DNA of 7,647 nt, taken from the NCBI GenBank assembly GCA_029052265.1, contig JAIDJJ010000652.1:1-7647 (forward strand), given 5' to 3'. The stretch's first letter is position 1. The number at the start of each line of letters is the position of its first letter. Below, piece by piece: positions 1 to 7,402 of this stretch. The DNA is from Muribaculaceae bacterium. GTDB lineage: Bacteria; Bacteroidota; Bacteroidia; Bacteroidales; Muribaculaceae. The notes below the pieces were generated by a model, which was not told the origin of the DNA, searched no databases, and saw nothing but the letters and a program-made list of their open reading frames with translations. A program made the position numbers and the translations under genes.

Positions 1-1
1 T

Positions 2-1279
2 CTCACAATGTTCCGTCAGATTCCATGGGTGGATGAGGAGGTATTCAAAAACAATACTCAGGAACAGACCCGTAACGATGAGTTTTCCTACGAAGAGCTT
101 TTCCAAAAGGTGATTCATGAATTTGAACTCGCTTACGAGGCTCTCCCGGAAGAGGTGACTGACGGTGGCGGGCGCGCCAACAAGATTGCAGCTGCGTCTT
201 ATCTTGCAAAATGCTACCTCACAATTGCCTGGGGCGACGGGTATGAGGCAACCGACGGTGTGAATTTCATCAACAAGGAATATATGCAGAAGGTGGTGGA
301 GTATACCGACGATGTGGTGAGATCCCGTTATGGATATCTTGCTGATTTCGGTGATATTTTCCTTCCGGAATATAAGAACAGCGAGGAATCGATATTCGCC
401 GTACAGACTTCGCAATATACTGAAGACAACACACGTTTCGGACGTGCCAACTGGTCGAACATGCTCAACGGTTGCTGGGGAATGTGGTCGTGTGGATGGG
501 ACTTCCATAAACCTTCCCAGAATCTGGTCAACGCCTATAAGACCAGCGACGGTCTTCCGATGTTTGACGAATACGACAAGACGAATGCTTATCCGGTCAA
601 CGGCAATGTCGATTCCCAGAAGTGGGATCCGAGATTGTTCCATACTGTCGGAATGCCTTCATTCCCCTATAAGTATGAATCGGAATATATGATGACTACC
701 CAGAATTCCCGTACACCAAACACTTACGGATTCTATACATCTTTAAAGGATGTGCCTCAGAGAAGCGCCGGCGAGACATTCGACGGTTCCTGGCAGGCAT
801 TCGCGATGAATGATTATGTGTTCCGCTATACCGATGTCATGCTTATGCGTGCCGAGGCACTTATCGAGCTTGACCGTCTTGAGGATGCCCGTGCCATTAT
901 CAACGATATCCGCCAGCGTGCAGCCGACTCAGTGGATAAGCATATCTCATACGCTAAAGATTTCTGCCAGATTGCTCTTTATCCTTCAACTTATTTCACA
1001 GATAAAGAGACTGCACGCAAGTGCCTCCGCTGGGAACGCCGTCTTGAGATGGCTATGGAAAGCAGCCGCTATTTCGATCTTCGCCGCTGGGGAATCGCTT
1101 CGACAGTTCTGAATGCATATTTTGAGAAGGAACAGAATTCAAGCTATGACGGGGTGAGCTACGGACAGTATCTTCAGGATGCTTACTACACACCGGGAAA
1201 GAACGAGTTCTATCCGATACCATATAATCAGTTGTATTACGTTCCCGGTCTTTATGTACAGAACAAAGGCTATAATTAA
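2..1279 (+). CDS. SusD-like outer-membrane nutrient-binding lipoprotein, 5'-truncated by window edge
   Basis: SusD-family proteins are surface lipoproteins that cap the SusC TonB-dependent transporter and deliver glycans to it; here the cargo is probably fructan oligosaccharides, judging from the two GH32 genes downstream. The reading frame is open through the left edge (codons at 2-7 precede the first ATG at 8), so that Met is internal and the signal peptide and N-terminal helices are missing. Counting from the Met at 8, the TPR-type segment GRANKIAAASYLAKCYL lies at about 55-71, the DPRL motif at 207-210, the helix LMRAEALIELDRLEDA at 279-294, and the hallmark RWERRLEMA...SRYFDLRRWG at 341-361. 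The C-terminus ends in QNKGYN, like the usual QNPGY ending. Family members usually run 500-650 residues, so roughly a quarter is absent. The stop is 21 bases before the next gene, indicating one operon. The family call is firm; the fructan specificity is inferred from context. Confidence 0.95.
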   Translation, partial: LTMFRQIPWVDEEVFKNNTQEQTRNDEFSYEELFQKVIHEFELAYEALPEEVTDGGGRANKIAAASYLAKCYLTIAWGDGYEATDGVNFINKEYMQKVVEYTDDVVRSRYGYLADFGDIFLPEYKNSEESIFAVQTSQYTEDNTRFGRANWSNMLNGCWGMWSCGWDFHKPSQNLVNAYKTSDGLPMFDEYDKTNAYPVNGNVDSQKWDPRLFHTVGMPSFPYKYESEYMMTTQNSRTPNTYGFYTSLKDVPQRSAGETFDGSWQAFAMNDYVFRYTDVMLMRAEALIELDRLEDARAIINDIRQRAADSVDKHISYAKDFCQIALYPSTYFTDKETARKCLRWERRLEMAMESSRYFDLRRWGIASTVLNAYFEKEQNSSYDGVSYGQYLQDAYYTPGKNEFYPIPYNQLYYVPGLYVQNKGYN

Positions 1280-1300
1280 TCAGATAAATACGTTTGAATC

Positions 1301-2806
1301 ATGATAAAATTTCGATCAATAAATATGTTGGCTGCCGGACTTCTTGTTCTTTCCGGCTGTCAGGATAAGGATTATGAAATAAGCGATCCTGTTCTTGCCC
1401 CTATGTCTCAGGATGACCTCAAAGGTGAGCTTGTCGACAATGATTATGTCTGGTCGTGGTCTCCCCGTCAGGGTCAGGATATTCAGGTCACAGTGTTGCG
1501 CAACGGACAGATGATGTCTACCGAGACTTCTTCCACCGGCTCTTACACCCATCATAATGTAGAGACAAAAGTGCCTTATACCTATATCTTCAAATTGACC
1601 GACGGCACAAATTTCTCTAAAGGCGTGATAATGTATTTCACCCGCAATGGAGCCAACCCTGTAAGCGATATATCGCTCACCCAGATTGAGAAAGATAATG
1701 CCGAATATGATGCCCTTGTGGAATGGACACCTTCAGACGATGCTACAGAACTTTCATTCAAGGCTACCTCGGGCTCACGTACTATATCTGAGACTCTTCC
1801 CTCTTCGGTCGGCAGCTACACCATCGCCGATGTGCTTGATGGAGAAGAATGGAATGTGACGATCACTGCCTCAAACTCAGAAGGGAAATCCCTGCCTGCT
1901 TCCGGATCATTGAAAATCGGTAAGACCGCCATCGGATTTTTGAGTGAATATGCCACTGAAGAGGATCTGATTTCTAACGGGGATGATGACGAGGCTTGTG
2001 CATGGCTGTGGCTGAAGAGTGAATATCCTGCCGCGTCTTATGTATATTTCGGGGATATTGCTTCAGCTGAGGATCTTGAACCATATCGTGTGCTATTCTG
2101 GTTGCGCGATCTTGAAGACCGTCCTGAAGACGATGTGTTCAACATGCCGGAGGTTGTAAAGAATGCCACACCTTTCGTCAAGGAATGGTATGCGGCAGGT
2201 GGAAATCTTCTCCTCTGGAGCCATGCCACAGCGTATATCGGCACTCTCGGACGACTTGAAACCGACATGCTCCGCTCAAACGACCGTGCAATTGGTCTTG
2301 GCAGGGGTGGATGGAACGGCGACACATGGATGATGGCAGTGCAGCTGCATCCCGGCAGCCGGTTTAAGAAAGATTTCTCCACACATCCCATCTACAAGGG
2401 TCTTGACATAACGGAGAATGACCGAACAAAACTTATAGCATTCAAAGGTGCAGGGTGGACTGAAGACCATAACTGCCTATACTTCAATATTCCTTCGGTT
2501 CTTACCGGTATCGGGAATCAGGAAGAGGCTTGCTACAATGCGTTGACACAGGTGTATGGCATATATCCTCTCGGCACATGGGACTCTCAGATCGATTGGG
2601 TTTCACAACTCAACGTATGGGAGGCAAGACAGGGGAACACGGAATTTAAAGGCACCGTACTCTGTATCGGTAACGGAGGATGCGAGTTCTCTTTAAAGAA
2701 TGCCGACGGCACCCCCGATATTTCCGCATATCCCAAGAATAACCCTTATCAGGGAAATGTTTTGAAGCTTGCAAAAAATTCTATTGAGTATCTCAAAACA
2801 AGATAA
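1301..2806 (+). CDS. DUF4960-type surface lipoprotein in the SusE position, probable fructan-binding protein
   Basis: This 501-residue protein begins with a lipoprotein signal peptide: hydrophobic residues 9-17, lipobox LSGC, acylated Cys20, then QDKDYE. The acidic residues after the cysteine suit Bacteroidetes surface export. Residues about 30-115 and 118-206 look like two beta-sandwich (FN3/Ig-like) modules; the second ends in a typical NVTITASNSEGKS strand pattern. Residues about 207-501 match my recollection of DUF4960, starting KTAIGFLSEYA, with YRVLFWLRD at 262-270, GGNLLLWSHATAYI at 300-313 and VLCIGNGGCEFS at 453-464. The alternating strands and the GGNLLLW segment suggest a glutamine-amidotransferase/ThuA-like Rossmann fold, but I see no obvious Cys-His catalytic pair, which favours binding over catalysis. 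Its place between susD and a GH32 gene matches BT1761 of the B. thetaiotaomicron levan locus. The start at 1301 gives a complete signal peptide. The gene ends 5 bases before the GH32 start. Domain name is fairly sure; the binding role is inferred. Confidence 0.85.
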   Translation: MIKFRSINMLAAGLLVLSGCQDKDYEISDPVLAPMSQDDLKGELVDNDYVWSWSPRQGQDIQVTVLRNGQMMSTETSSTGSYTHHNVETKVPYTYIFKLTDGTNFSKGVIMYFTRNGANPVSDISLTQIEKDNAEYDALVEWTPSDDATELSFKATSGSRTISETLPSSVGSYTIADVLDGEEWNVTITASNSEGKSLPASGSLKIGKTAIGFLSEYATEEDLISNGDDDEACAWLWLKSEYPAASYVYFGDIASAEDLEPYRVLFWLRDLEDRPEDDVFNMPEVVKNATPFVKEWYAAGGNLLLWSHATAYIGTLGRLETDMLRSNDRAIGLGRGGWNGDTWMMAVQLHPGSRFKKDFSTHPIYKGLDITENDRTKLIAFKGAGWTEDHNCLYFNIPSVLTGIGNQEEACYNALTQVYGIYPLGTWDSQIDWVSQLNVWEARQGNTEFKGTVLCIGNGGCEFSLKNADGTPDISAYPKNNPYQGNVLKLAKNSIEYLKTR

Positions 2807-2811
2807 TTGGA

Positions 2812-4320
2812 ATGAAATTTATCAATATATGTCTGCTTGCCGCGCTCGGAACGGGCGCGGCGGCTTGCGGCGACGACAAGTTTGATCTGCAGCCCACTCC
2901 ACCTGTAGAAACTGATACGCCCGATAATCCGGAAGTGCCCGGTGAAACAGTCACTTCCCGCAATGAGCAGTATCGCCCGCAGATTCATTACACTCCCGCA
3001 AAAAACTGGATCAACGATCCCAATGGAATGGTTTATGCAGATGGAATCTACCATCTTTATTACCAATATAACCCTCAGGGCAATGGCTGGGGCAACATGA
3101 GCTGGGGGCATGCCACATCTACTGACCTTGTTCATTGGTCGGAACAGGGAGTTGCGATGGTCAGAAATGAATGGGGCGATATATTCTCCGGAAGCGCGAT
3201 AGTAGACAAAGATAATGTCGCCGGATTTGGGAAGAATGCGATCCTTGCGTTCTATACGGCATCAGGAGAGCATCAGCAGCAATGTCTTGCCTATAGCACT
3301 GACGGCGGTGCCACTTATACTCAATATGAGGGGAATCCAATAATCCCTAACACTGTGCTTGGCGATTTCCGTGACCCTAAAGTTGTGTGGCATGAAGAAT
3401 CCAATAAATGGATCATGGCTCTTGCACTCGGATGGAGTCATCAGATAGAGTTCTGGGGTTCGACAGATCTGAAAAACTGGAGCCGTCTTTCCACATTCAC
3501 CACCACTGCCGAACGATGCAACATCGGGCAGTGGGAATGTCCCGATCTTATCCGTTTGCCCTATAAAGGCGGGGAGAAATGGGTGTTGATTGTCAGCAAC
3601 AATCCGGGTGGACCGGTGGGAGGGTCAGGTACAGAATATTTCGTCGGAGACTTTGATGGTGAATCGTTCACCGCCATGGATCTTGACTACCCGTTGTGGC
3701 TTGATTATGGCGCCGACAACTATGCCGGAGTGACATGGAGTAATATGCCTGACAATCGTGCCGTCATGATCGGATGGATGAACAATTGGAACTACAGTGG
3801 TGATGTCCCGTGCAATCCCTGGCGTTCGGCGATGACTCTTCCGCGTGAGCTTTCTCTGGTTGAAATTGATGGAAAACCATTGCTTTCCACTACAGTGGTC
3901 GGAGAGATCGATGCAATAGCCGGAGAGTGGGGGAGTGCCAATGACGCTATCGGAGATGCCTGGGAGGCACGCTTCAAGATAGATCTGACTACTAATTCTG
4001 TGTTCCGGCTTGAAAATTCCTATGGGCAATACATGGAGGTTGAAGTCAATGCGGCTGCCCGCAAATTGATTGTGAAGCGGATTTCCACTACCGGCGAGAC
4101 AAGGTTCAATAATCTGTTCTCCATCCCAAGTATTTCCGCACCATTCAATTGTGAGGATGAAGAAATGGAGCTGCATGTATTTGTAGACCGCTCTTCAGTA
4201 GAGATCATGAATGCCGGCGGCACAATGTGTCTGACAAATCTGGTGTTCCCGCGTGAGAGCTACAACCGGATTTCAGGAATTGAAAACGTAAGCTACCGCA
4301 AACTGTCTTCCATCTGGTAA
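2812..4320 (+). CDS. GH32 fructan hydrolase, lipoprotein (endo-levanase-like position)
   Basis: A retaining beta-fructofuranosidase-family enzyme that hydrolyses beta-fructosidic bonds in levan, inulin or sucrose-type substrates. The 502-residue protein has a lipoprotein signal with AAAC (Cys19) followed by GDDK, predicting an acylated, probably surface-exposed enzyme, then a Pro/Thr/Glu-rich tether (about 24-48). The five-bladed propeller starts near 58. Catalytic motifs are all present: WINDPNG at 66-72 with nucleophile Asp69, FSGS at 125-128, FRDPK at 186-190 with stabilising Asp188, and WECPDL at 241-246 with acid/base Glu242. GWMNNWNYSG at 321-330 followed by WRSAMTLPREL resembles SacC-type levanases/inulinases. 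The C-terminal beta-sandwich (about 365-502) holds the typical LHVFVDRSSVEI strand and ends in SSIW. The start is 5 bases after the preceding stop, so it is probably translationally linked to the DUF4960 gene. Endo versus exo action and levan versus inulin preference cannot be decided from sequence; the endo-levanase idea rests on gene order. Confidence 0.95.
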   Translation: MKFINICLLAALGTGAAACGDDKFDLQPTPPVETDTPDNPEVPGETVTSRNEQYRPQIHYTPAKNWINDPNGMVYADGIYHLYYQYNPQGNGWGNMSWGHATSTDLVHWSEQGVAMVRNEWGDIFSGSAIVDKDNVAGFGKNAILAFYTASGEHQQQCLAYSTDGGATYTQYEGNPIIPNTVLGDFRDPKVVWHEESNKWIMALALGWSHQIEFWGSTDLKNWSRLSTFTTTAERCNIGQWECPDLIRLPYKGGEKWVLIVSNNPGGPVGGSGTEYFVGDFDGESFTAMDLDYPLWLDYGADNYAGVTWSNMPDNRAVMIGWMNNWNYSGDVPCNPWRSAMTLPRELSLVEIDGKPLLSTTVVGEIDAIAGEWGSANDAIGDAWEARFKIDLTTNSVFRLENSYGQYMEVEVNAAARKLIVKRISTTGETRFNNLFSIPSISAPFNCEDEEMELHVFVDRSSVEIMNAGGTMCLTNLVFPRESYNRISGIENVSYRKLSSIW

Positions 4321-4329
4321 ATAAATCTT

Positions 4330-4374
4330 TAAAGCCGGATTATCCCGTTTGGGAGATCCGGCTTTATTCGTTTT
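4330..4374 (+). terminator. Rho-independent-type terminator ending the susD-DUF4960-GH32 unit
   Basis: Bases 4331-4340 (AAAGCCGGAT) and 4356-4365 (ATCCGGCTTT) form a perfect 10-bp stem, extended by a T-A pair at 4330/4366. The loop of 15 contains an inner CCC/GGG pairing. A T-rich tail (ATTCGTTTT, to 4374) follows. It begins 10 bases after the GH32 stop codon. Confidence 0.85.
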
Positions 4375-4409
4375 GTAGCAGGTTCTAAGGTATTTTAATA
4401 AAAGTTTCT

Positions 4410-4417
4410 TACTTTTG
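4410..4417 (+). promoter_or_regulatory. Bacteroidetes-type -7 promoter element for the esterase-GH32 unit
   Basis: TACTTTTG fits the Bacteroidetes sigma-ABfr -7 consensus TAnnTTTG exactly and continues as CATC, as many Bacteroidales promoters do. No clear TTTG -33 box sits 19-21 bases upstream (that position reads AAGG), so it may be weak or activator-dependent. It would start transcription near 4424, leaving a leader of roughly 30-35 bases before the ATG at 4458. Its place just after a terminator supports a separate transcription unit. Confidence 0.65.
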
Positions 4418-4457
4418 CATCTGATAAATACGATTTCATAACCTTAAATATATAATT

Positions 4458-5249
4458 ATGATGAATAGCAAAGTGAAATATTTAATCGTAGTGTTTGTAT
4501 TGGCGGCGGTAAGTCTATTGCCGGCAATTGCCAGGGGAGAAGTGATAGACATTCCCGATCCTGTCATGAAAGTTTTTTTACCTGAGAAATCTAATGCCAC
4601 AGGCAAATGTGTGGTCATATTGCCCGGTGGCGGTTACAGTGGTCTGGCTGTGAATCATGAGGGGTATGATTGGGCACCGTTTTTTAATGAACGGGGAATT
4701 GCATGTGCCGTGGTCAGCTACCGTATGCCTCACGGTGACAGGTCAATCCCTATATCCGATGTCGAAAAAGCCATGAAGATAGTGTGTGACAATGCCGAAG
4801 AATGGAAGATCAATACGGATGATGTCGGAATCATGGGGTTTTCTGCAGGCGGGCATCTTGCATCGACAATAGCCACACATTCGGCTGATGGCCTCAGACC
4901 TGATTTCCAGATTCTATTTTATCCTGTGATAACCATGGACGCCGGCTTCACTCACCAGGGATCACGCAGCAATCTACTCGGAGACAATCCATCGTCTGAT
5001 CTGGTTGATGATTATTCAAATGAAAAGCAGGTGGATGAGAATACGCCAAAAGCGTTCATTGTCTTGAGCGGAGACGATGATATAGTGCCTGTGGCAAATT
5101 CCCTTCGTTACTATGAATCTCTTATAAAAGACAACATTCCGGTAAGCATGCATATATATCCTTCCGGAGGACACGGATGGGGCTACGGCAAATGGTTCAA
5201 ATATCATCCCCAAGTGATATTTGAATTGGATAACTGGCTTAAAGAATAA
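4458..5249 (+). CDS. Secreted alpha/beta-hydrolase, esterase-like (BD-FAE / acetyl-xylan-esterase type)
   Basis: A 263-residue protein with a type I signal peptide (hydrophobic 8-22, AIA at 23-25 as the likely cleavage site), so probably periplasmic. The alpha/beta-hydrolase fold is clear: oxyanion-hole motif LPGGGY at 55-60, nucleophile elbow GFSAGGH at 127-133 with Ser129, acid in the DDDIVP turn at 206-211 (Asp207 likeliest), and His239 in PSGGHGWG. The HGGG-like motif written as PGGGY and the overall length fit the family containing carbohydrate acetyl- and feruloyl-esterases (BD-FAE, often mislabelled xylanase in databases). Two Met codons lie in tandem (4458, 4461); either could start it. 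It is first in its unit, 41 bases before a GH32 gene, which suggests it works on the same glycan, for instance by removing acyl groups from oligosaccharides. That role is inferred; a general peptidase-like or lipase-like activity is less likely. No SD sequence is apparent, as is common in this phylum. Confidence 0.88.
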   Translation: MMNSKVKYLIVVFVLAAVSLLPAIARGEVIDIPDPVMKVFLPEKSNATGKCVVILPGGGYSGLAVNHEGYDWAPFFNERGIACAVVSYRMPHGDRSIPISDVEKAMKIVCDNAEEWKINTDDVGIMGFSAGGHLASTIATHSADGLRPDFQILFYPVITMDAGFTHQGSRSNLLGDNPSSDLVDDYSNEKQVDENTPKAFIVLSGDDDIVPVANSLRYYESLIKDNIPVSMHIYPSGGHGWGYGKWFKYHPQVIFELDNWLKE

Positions 5250-5290
5250 AATAAAACATACACCAAATCGTAATCAGCAATACAACACCA

Positions 5291-6925
5291 ATGAACACAA
5301 GAATTACAATATCGGCAAGTTGTCTTATCTTGTCTATGCTCACGGCAACGGGGGCTGAGACAACTTTTAAGGTGACAAAACGCTACCTTAACATCCCGGT
5401 TTCCCATAAGTGTGAGAGAGTCCGTTTTAATGTGGAGATTCCCGGGGAATCCCCTATGCCACTTGATATCCGGCTGGCGTCTGACCATCCGGATTATTGG
5501 GTTTTTGCGGATTTGTCTGCCTGCAAAGGAAAGAAAATAAAAGTCTCTTATCCCGACAATCTAAAGGGGATTGACAAAATTTATCAGGCGGATACAATCT
5601 GTGGCGGAGCAGAGTTTTATAAGGAGAAAAACCGTCCTCAATTCCATTTCACCACCAGAAAGGGGTGGATCAATGACCCGAACGGTTTGATATGGAACGA
5701 TGGTGAATATCATTTGTTTTATCAGCACAATCCCTATGAACGCGACTGGGGAAATATGCATTGGGGACATGCCGTGAGCCCTAACCTCGTACACTGGAAA
5801 GAGCTTCCGGTGGCACTATGTCCTGACACTATCGGCACTATGTTTTCAGGTTCGGCAGTAATTGATTATGAAAATACCTCGGGATTCGGTAAATCGGGGA
5901 GGTCGCCAATGGTAGTGGCATACACTGCCGACGGAGAGAAAGGTCAGAGACAGTGTATCGCCTATAGTCTCGACAATGGCAGAACATTTAAGAAGTATGA
6001 TGGCAATCCGGTGATCGACAGTGGAAAGACGTGGAATACACGCGACACCAGGGATCCCAAGGTGTTCCGATATGGCGATCATTGGGTTATGGTGCTTAAC
6101 GAGCGTAACGGTCATTCAATCTATACAAGCGGCAATCTGAAAGACTGGAGTTATTCCAGCCATGTGACCGGCTTTTGGGAATGTCCCGAACTGTTTGAAC
6201 TTCCGGTGGATGGAAACCCCGGCAATACAATGTGGGTGATGTATGGTGCCTCCGGCACGTATATGCTTGGAGATTTCGACGGATATACTTTCACTCCGAG
6301 TTCAGGGAAACATGTGTTTACAGCAGGCACGGGGTATGCCGCGCAGACATTCAATAATATCCCCGCTTCAGATGGAAGACGTATACAGATAGGTTGGTCG
6401 CGTATCGGTCATCCCGGAATGAATTTTAACGGAATGATGCTTCTGCCGGTTGAACTTAAGTTGCAGACCACCAAGGAGGGACCGCGTCTTGTAAGCAATC
6501 CGGTTAGTGAGGTTGAGGCTCTTTGTGAGTCAAAAGGGAAATGGAGCGGACTGACGCAACAGGAGGCTGAGGATATATTGCGCGGTTTTTCCGGTTTTGA
6601 GGACGGGCTTCGAGTGAAGGTCACTTTTGCCCTTTCTCATGCCACGGATGCATCCTTGAGCCTTGCGGATCAGCGGTTGGTGGATTATGATATGAACGGC
6701 ACGAGGTTGAACGGATATTTTTATTCCCCTCAGGATCCGACATCTATGGAACTTACCACGGATATATGGATAGACAGGACATCGGCAGAGGTGTTTGTCG
6801 ACGGGGGAGTTTTCTCTTATTCGATGTCAAGAGATCTTCCTGTCAACCCGGCTCCGTTCTCCATCAGAGGCAATAATCTCAAGATAAAAGAACTTGAAAT
6901 CTATACTATCCCATCAATCTGGTAA
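5291..6925 (+). CDS. GH32 beta-fructosidase with N-terminal DUF4980-like domain, probably periplasmic exo-enzyme
   Basis: A second GH32, 544 residues, differing in layout from the lipoprotein GH32 upstream. The N-terminus is a type I signal peptide (hydrophobic 8-19, cleavage near 21-22); Cys11 lies inside the hydrophobic core and is not a lipobox. Residues about 23-112 form an extra beta-rich domain with YLNIPVS, DIRLASDHPDYWVF and the join GAEFYKEKNRPQFHFT, which matches DUF4980 as I recall it from Bacteroidales GH32 enzymes. Catalytic motifs: WINDPNG at 126-132 (nucleophile Asp129), FSGS at 185-188, TRDPK at 253-257 (Asp255), WECPEL at 296-301 (Glu297). Where the other GH32 has GWMNNWNY, this one has GWSRIGHPGMNFN at 368-380, so the two belong to different subgroups and are not a recent duplication. 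The C-terminal sandwich contains TDIWIDRTSAEVFVDGG and ends PSIW. It probably trims imported fructo-oligosaccharides to fructose in the periplasm; exo action is inferred from location and subgroup. It shares a unit with the esterase gene. Confidence 0.95.
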   Translation: MNTRITISASCLILSMLTATGAETTFKVTKRYLNIPVSHKCERVRFNVEIPGESPMPLDIRLASDHPDYWVFADLSACKGKKIKVSYPDNLKGIDKIYQADTICGGAEFYKEKNRPQFHFTTRKGWINDPNGLIWNDGEYHLFYQHNPYERDWGNMHWGHAVSPNLVHWKELPVALCPDTIGTMFSGSAVIDYENTSGFGKSGRSPMVVAYTADGEKGQRQCIAYSLDNGRTFKKYDGNPVIDSGKTWNTRDTRDPKVFRYGDHWVMVLNERNGHSIYTSGNLKDWSYSSHVTGFWECPELFELPVDGNPGNTMWVMYGASGTYMLGDFDGYTFTPSSGKHVFTAGTGYAAQTFNNIPASDGRRIQIGWSRIGHPGMNFNGMMLLPVELKLQTTKEGPRLVSNPVSEVEALCESKGKWSGLTQQEAEDILRGFSGFEDGLRVKVTFALSHATDASLSLADQRLVDYDMNGTRLNGYFYSPQDPTSMELTTDIWIDRTSAEVFVDGGVFSYSMSRDLPVNPAPFSIRGNNLKIKELEIYTIPSIW

Positions 6926-6954
6926 AGTTGGTTTTAAAAGACATACTCAACCAT

Positions 6955-7007
6955 AATCCCCTTTGCATAACCTGCCGCTTAATCCACAGGTTTATGCAAA
7001 GGGGATT
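6955..7007 (+). terminator. Long hairpin after the second GH32 gene, likely terminator
   Basis: Bases 6955-6969 pair perfectly with 6993-7007 (15 bp, AATCCCC...GGGGATT). After a single bulged T at 6992, ACCTG (6970-6974) pairs with CAGGT (6987-6991), leaving a 12-base loop. It starts 29 bases after the stop codon. The T-run directly after the stem is short (TTTCC), with a T-rich stretch only at 7029-7038, so termination strength is uncertain. It could also act as an mRNA 3'-end stabiliser. Confidence 0.65.
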
Positions 7008-7101
7008 TCCATATGAAGTTGTTTCGACTTTTTCTTTTTAATGTAAAAATCCATAATAAAACCAATCTCCGTAAAAAAGAGGAAACAACTCCTACATATA
7101 A

Positions 7102-7132
7102 TTTGGATTGTTTTAGAGTATGTTTACTTTTG
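7102..7132 (+). promoter_or_regulatory. Complete Bacteroidetes-type promoter in the gene-free region
   Basis: TTTG at 7102-7105 and TACTTTTG at 7125-7132 are separated by exactly 19 bases, matching the -33 TTTG / -7 TAnnTTTG architecture with its usual spacing. The -7 octamer is identical to that before the esterase gene. Transcription would start near 7139 and run rightward toward the hairpin at 7492, with no intact gene in between. Chance occurrence in AT-rich DNA is possible. Confidence 0.5.
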
Positions 7133-7402
7133 ACTTATGTTAAGATTTAGAGAAGGTTTTCGAGTCAATTTTTAGATTTTGTGAAAGAGTTATGGGGTTC
7201 CATAATGACTGAACAAAAGCTTAAAATTGGTCGAAAAGGGCTATAAAGATTTCATAAAGTTAAAAGTAAAATTCAAGACAGATGGAAAGACTATAATCAA
7301 GATGGGTGTCAATTTCTCAACCCAATCAAGAACTATTTCAGATTGGATTGTGGAAGAGTGATTCTTTTCTGTGTTAAGTTTTTGATATTTGATGTTAAGG
7401 AA

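Noticed and set aside
3625..4176. Minus-strand open frame of 183 codons inside the first GH32 gene
   Set aside because: It is antisense to a GH32 gene with all catalytic motifs and shows no recognisable domain, signal peptide or promoter; a coding shadow.
1283..4432. GATAAATACG occurs both before the DUF4960 gene (1283-1292) and before the esterase gene (4423-4432)
   Set aside because: A ten-base AT-rich match with different distances to the start codon and no promoter at the first site; probably coincidence, though a shared leader motif cannot be excluded.
2812..6925. The two GH32 genes as a recent tandem duplication
   Set aside because: They differ in signal type, N-terminal domain and active-site segments and share only family-level motifs, so they are old paralogues or independently acquired.
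7209..7361. A 50-codon open stretch (LNKSLKLVEKGYKDF...ISDWIVEE) that looks somewhat protein-like
   Set aside because: It follows a stop codon with no ATG/GTG/TTG at its head (the first ATG is at 7302, leaving 19 codons), and lies in AT-rich DNA. No family is recognisable; it may be part of a decayed gene but cannot be supported.
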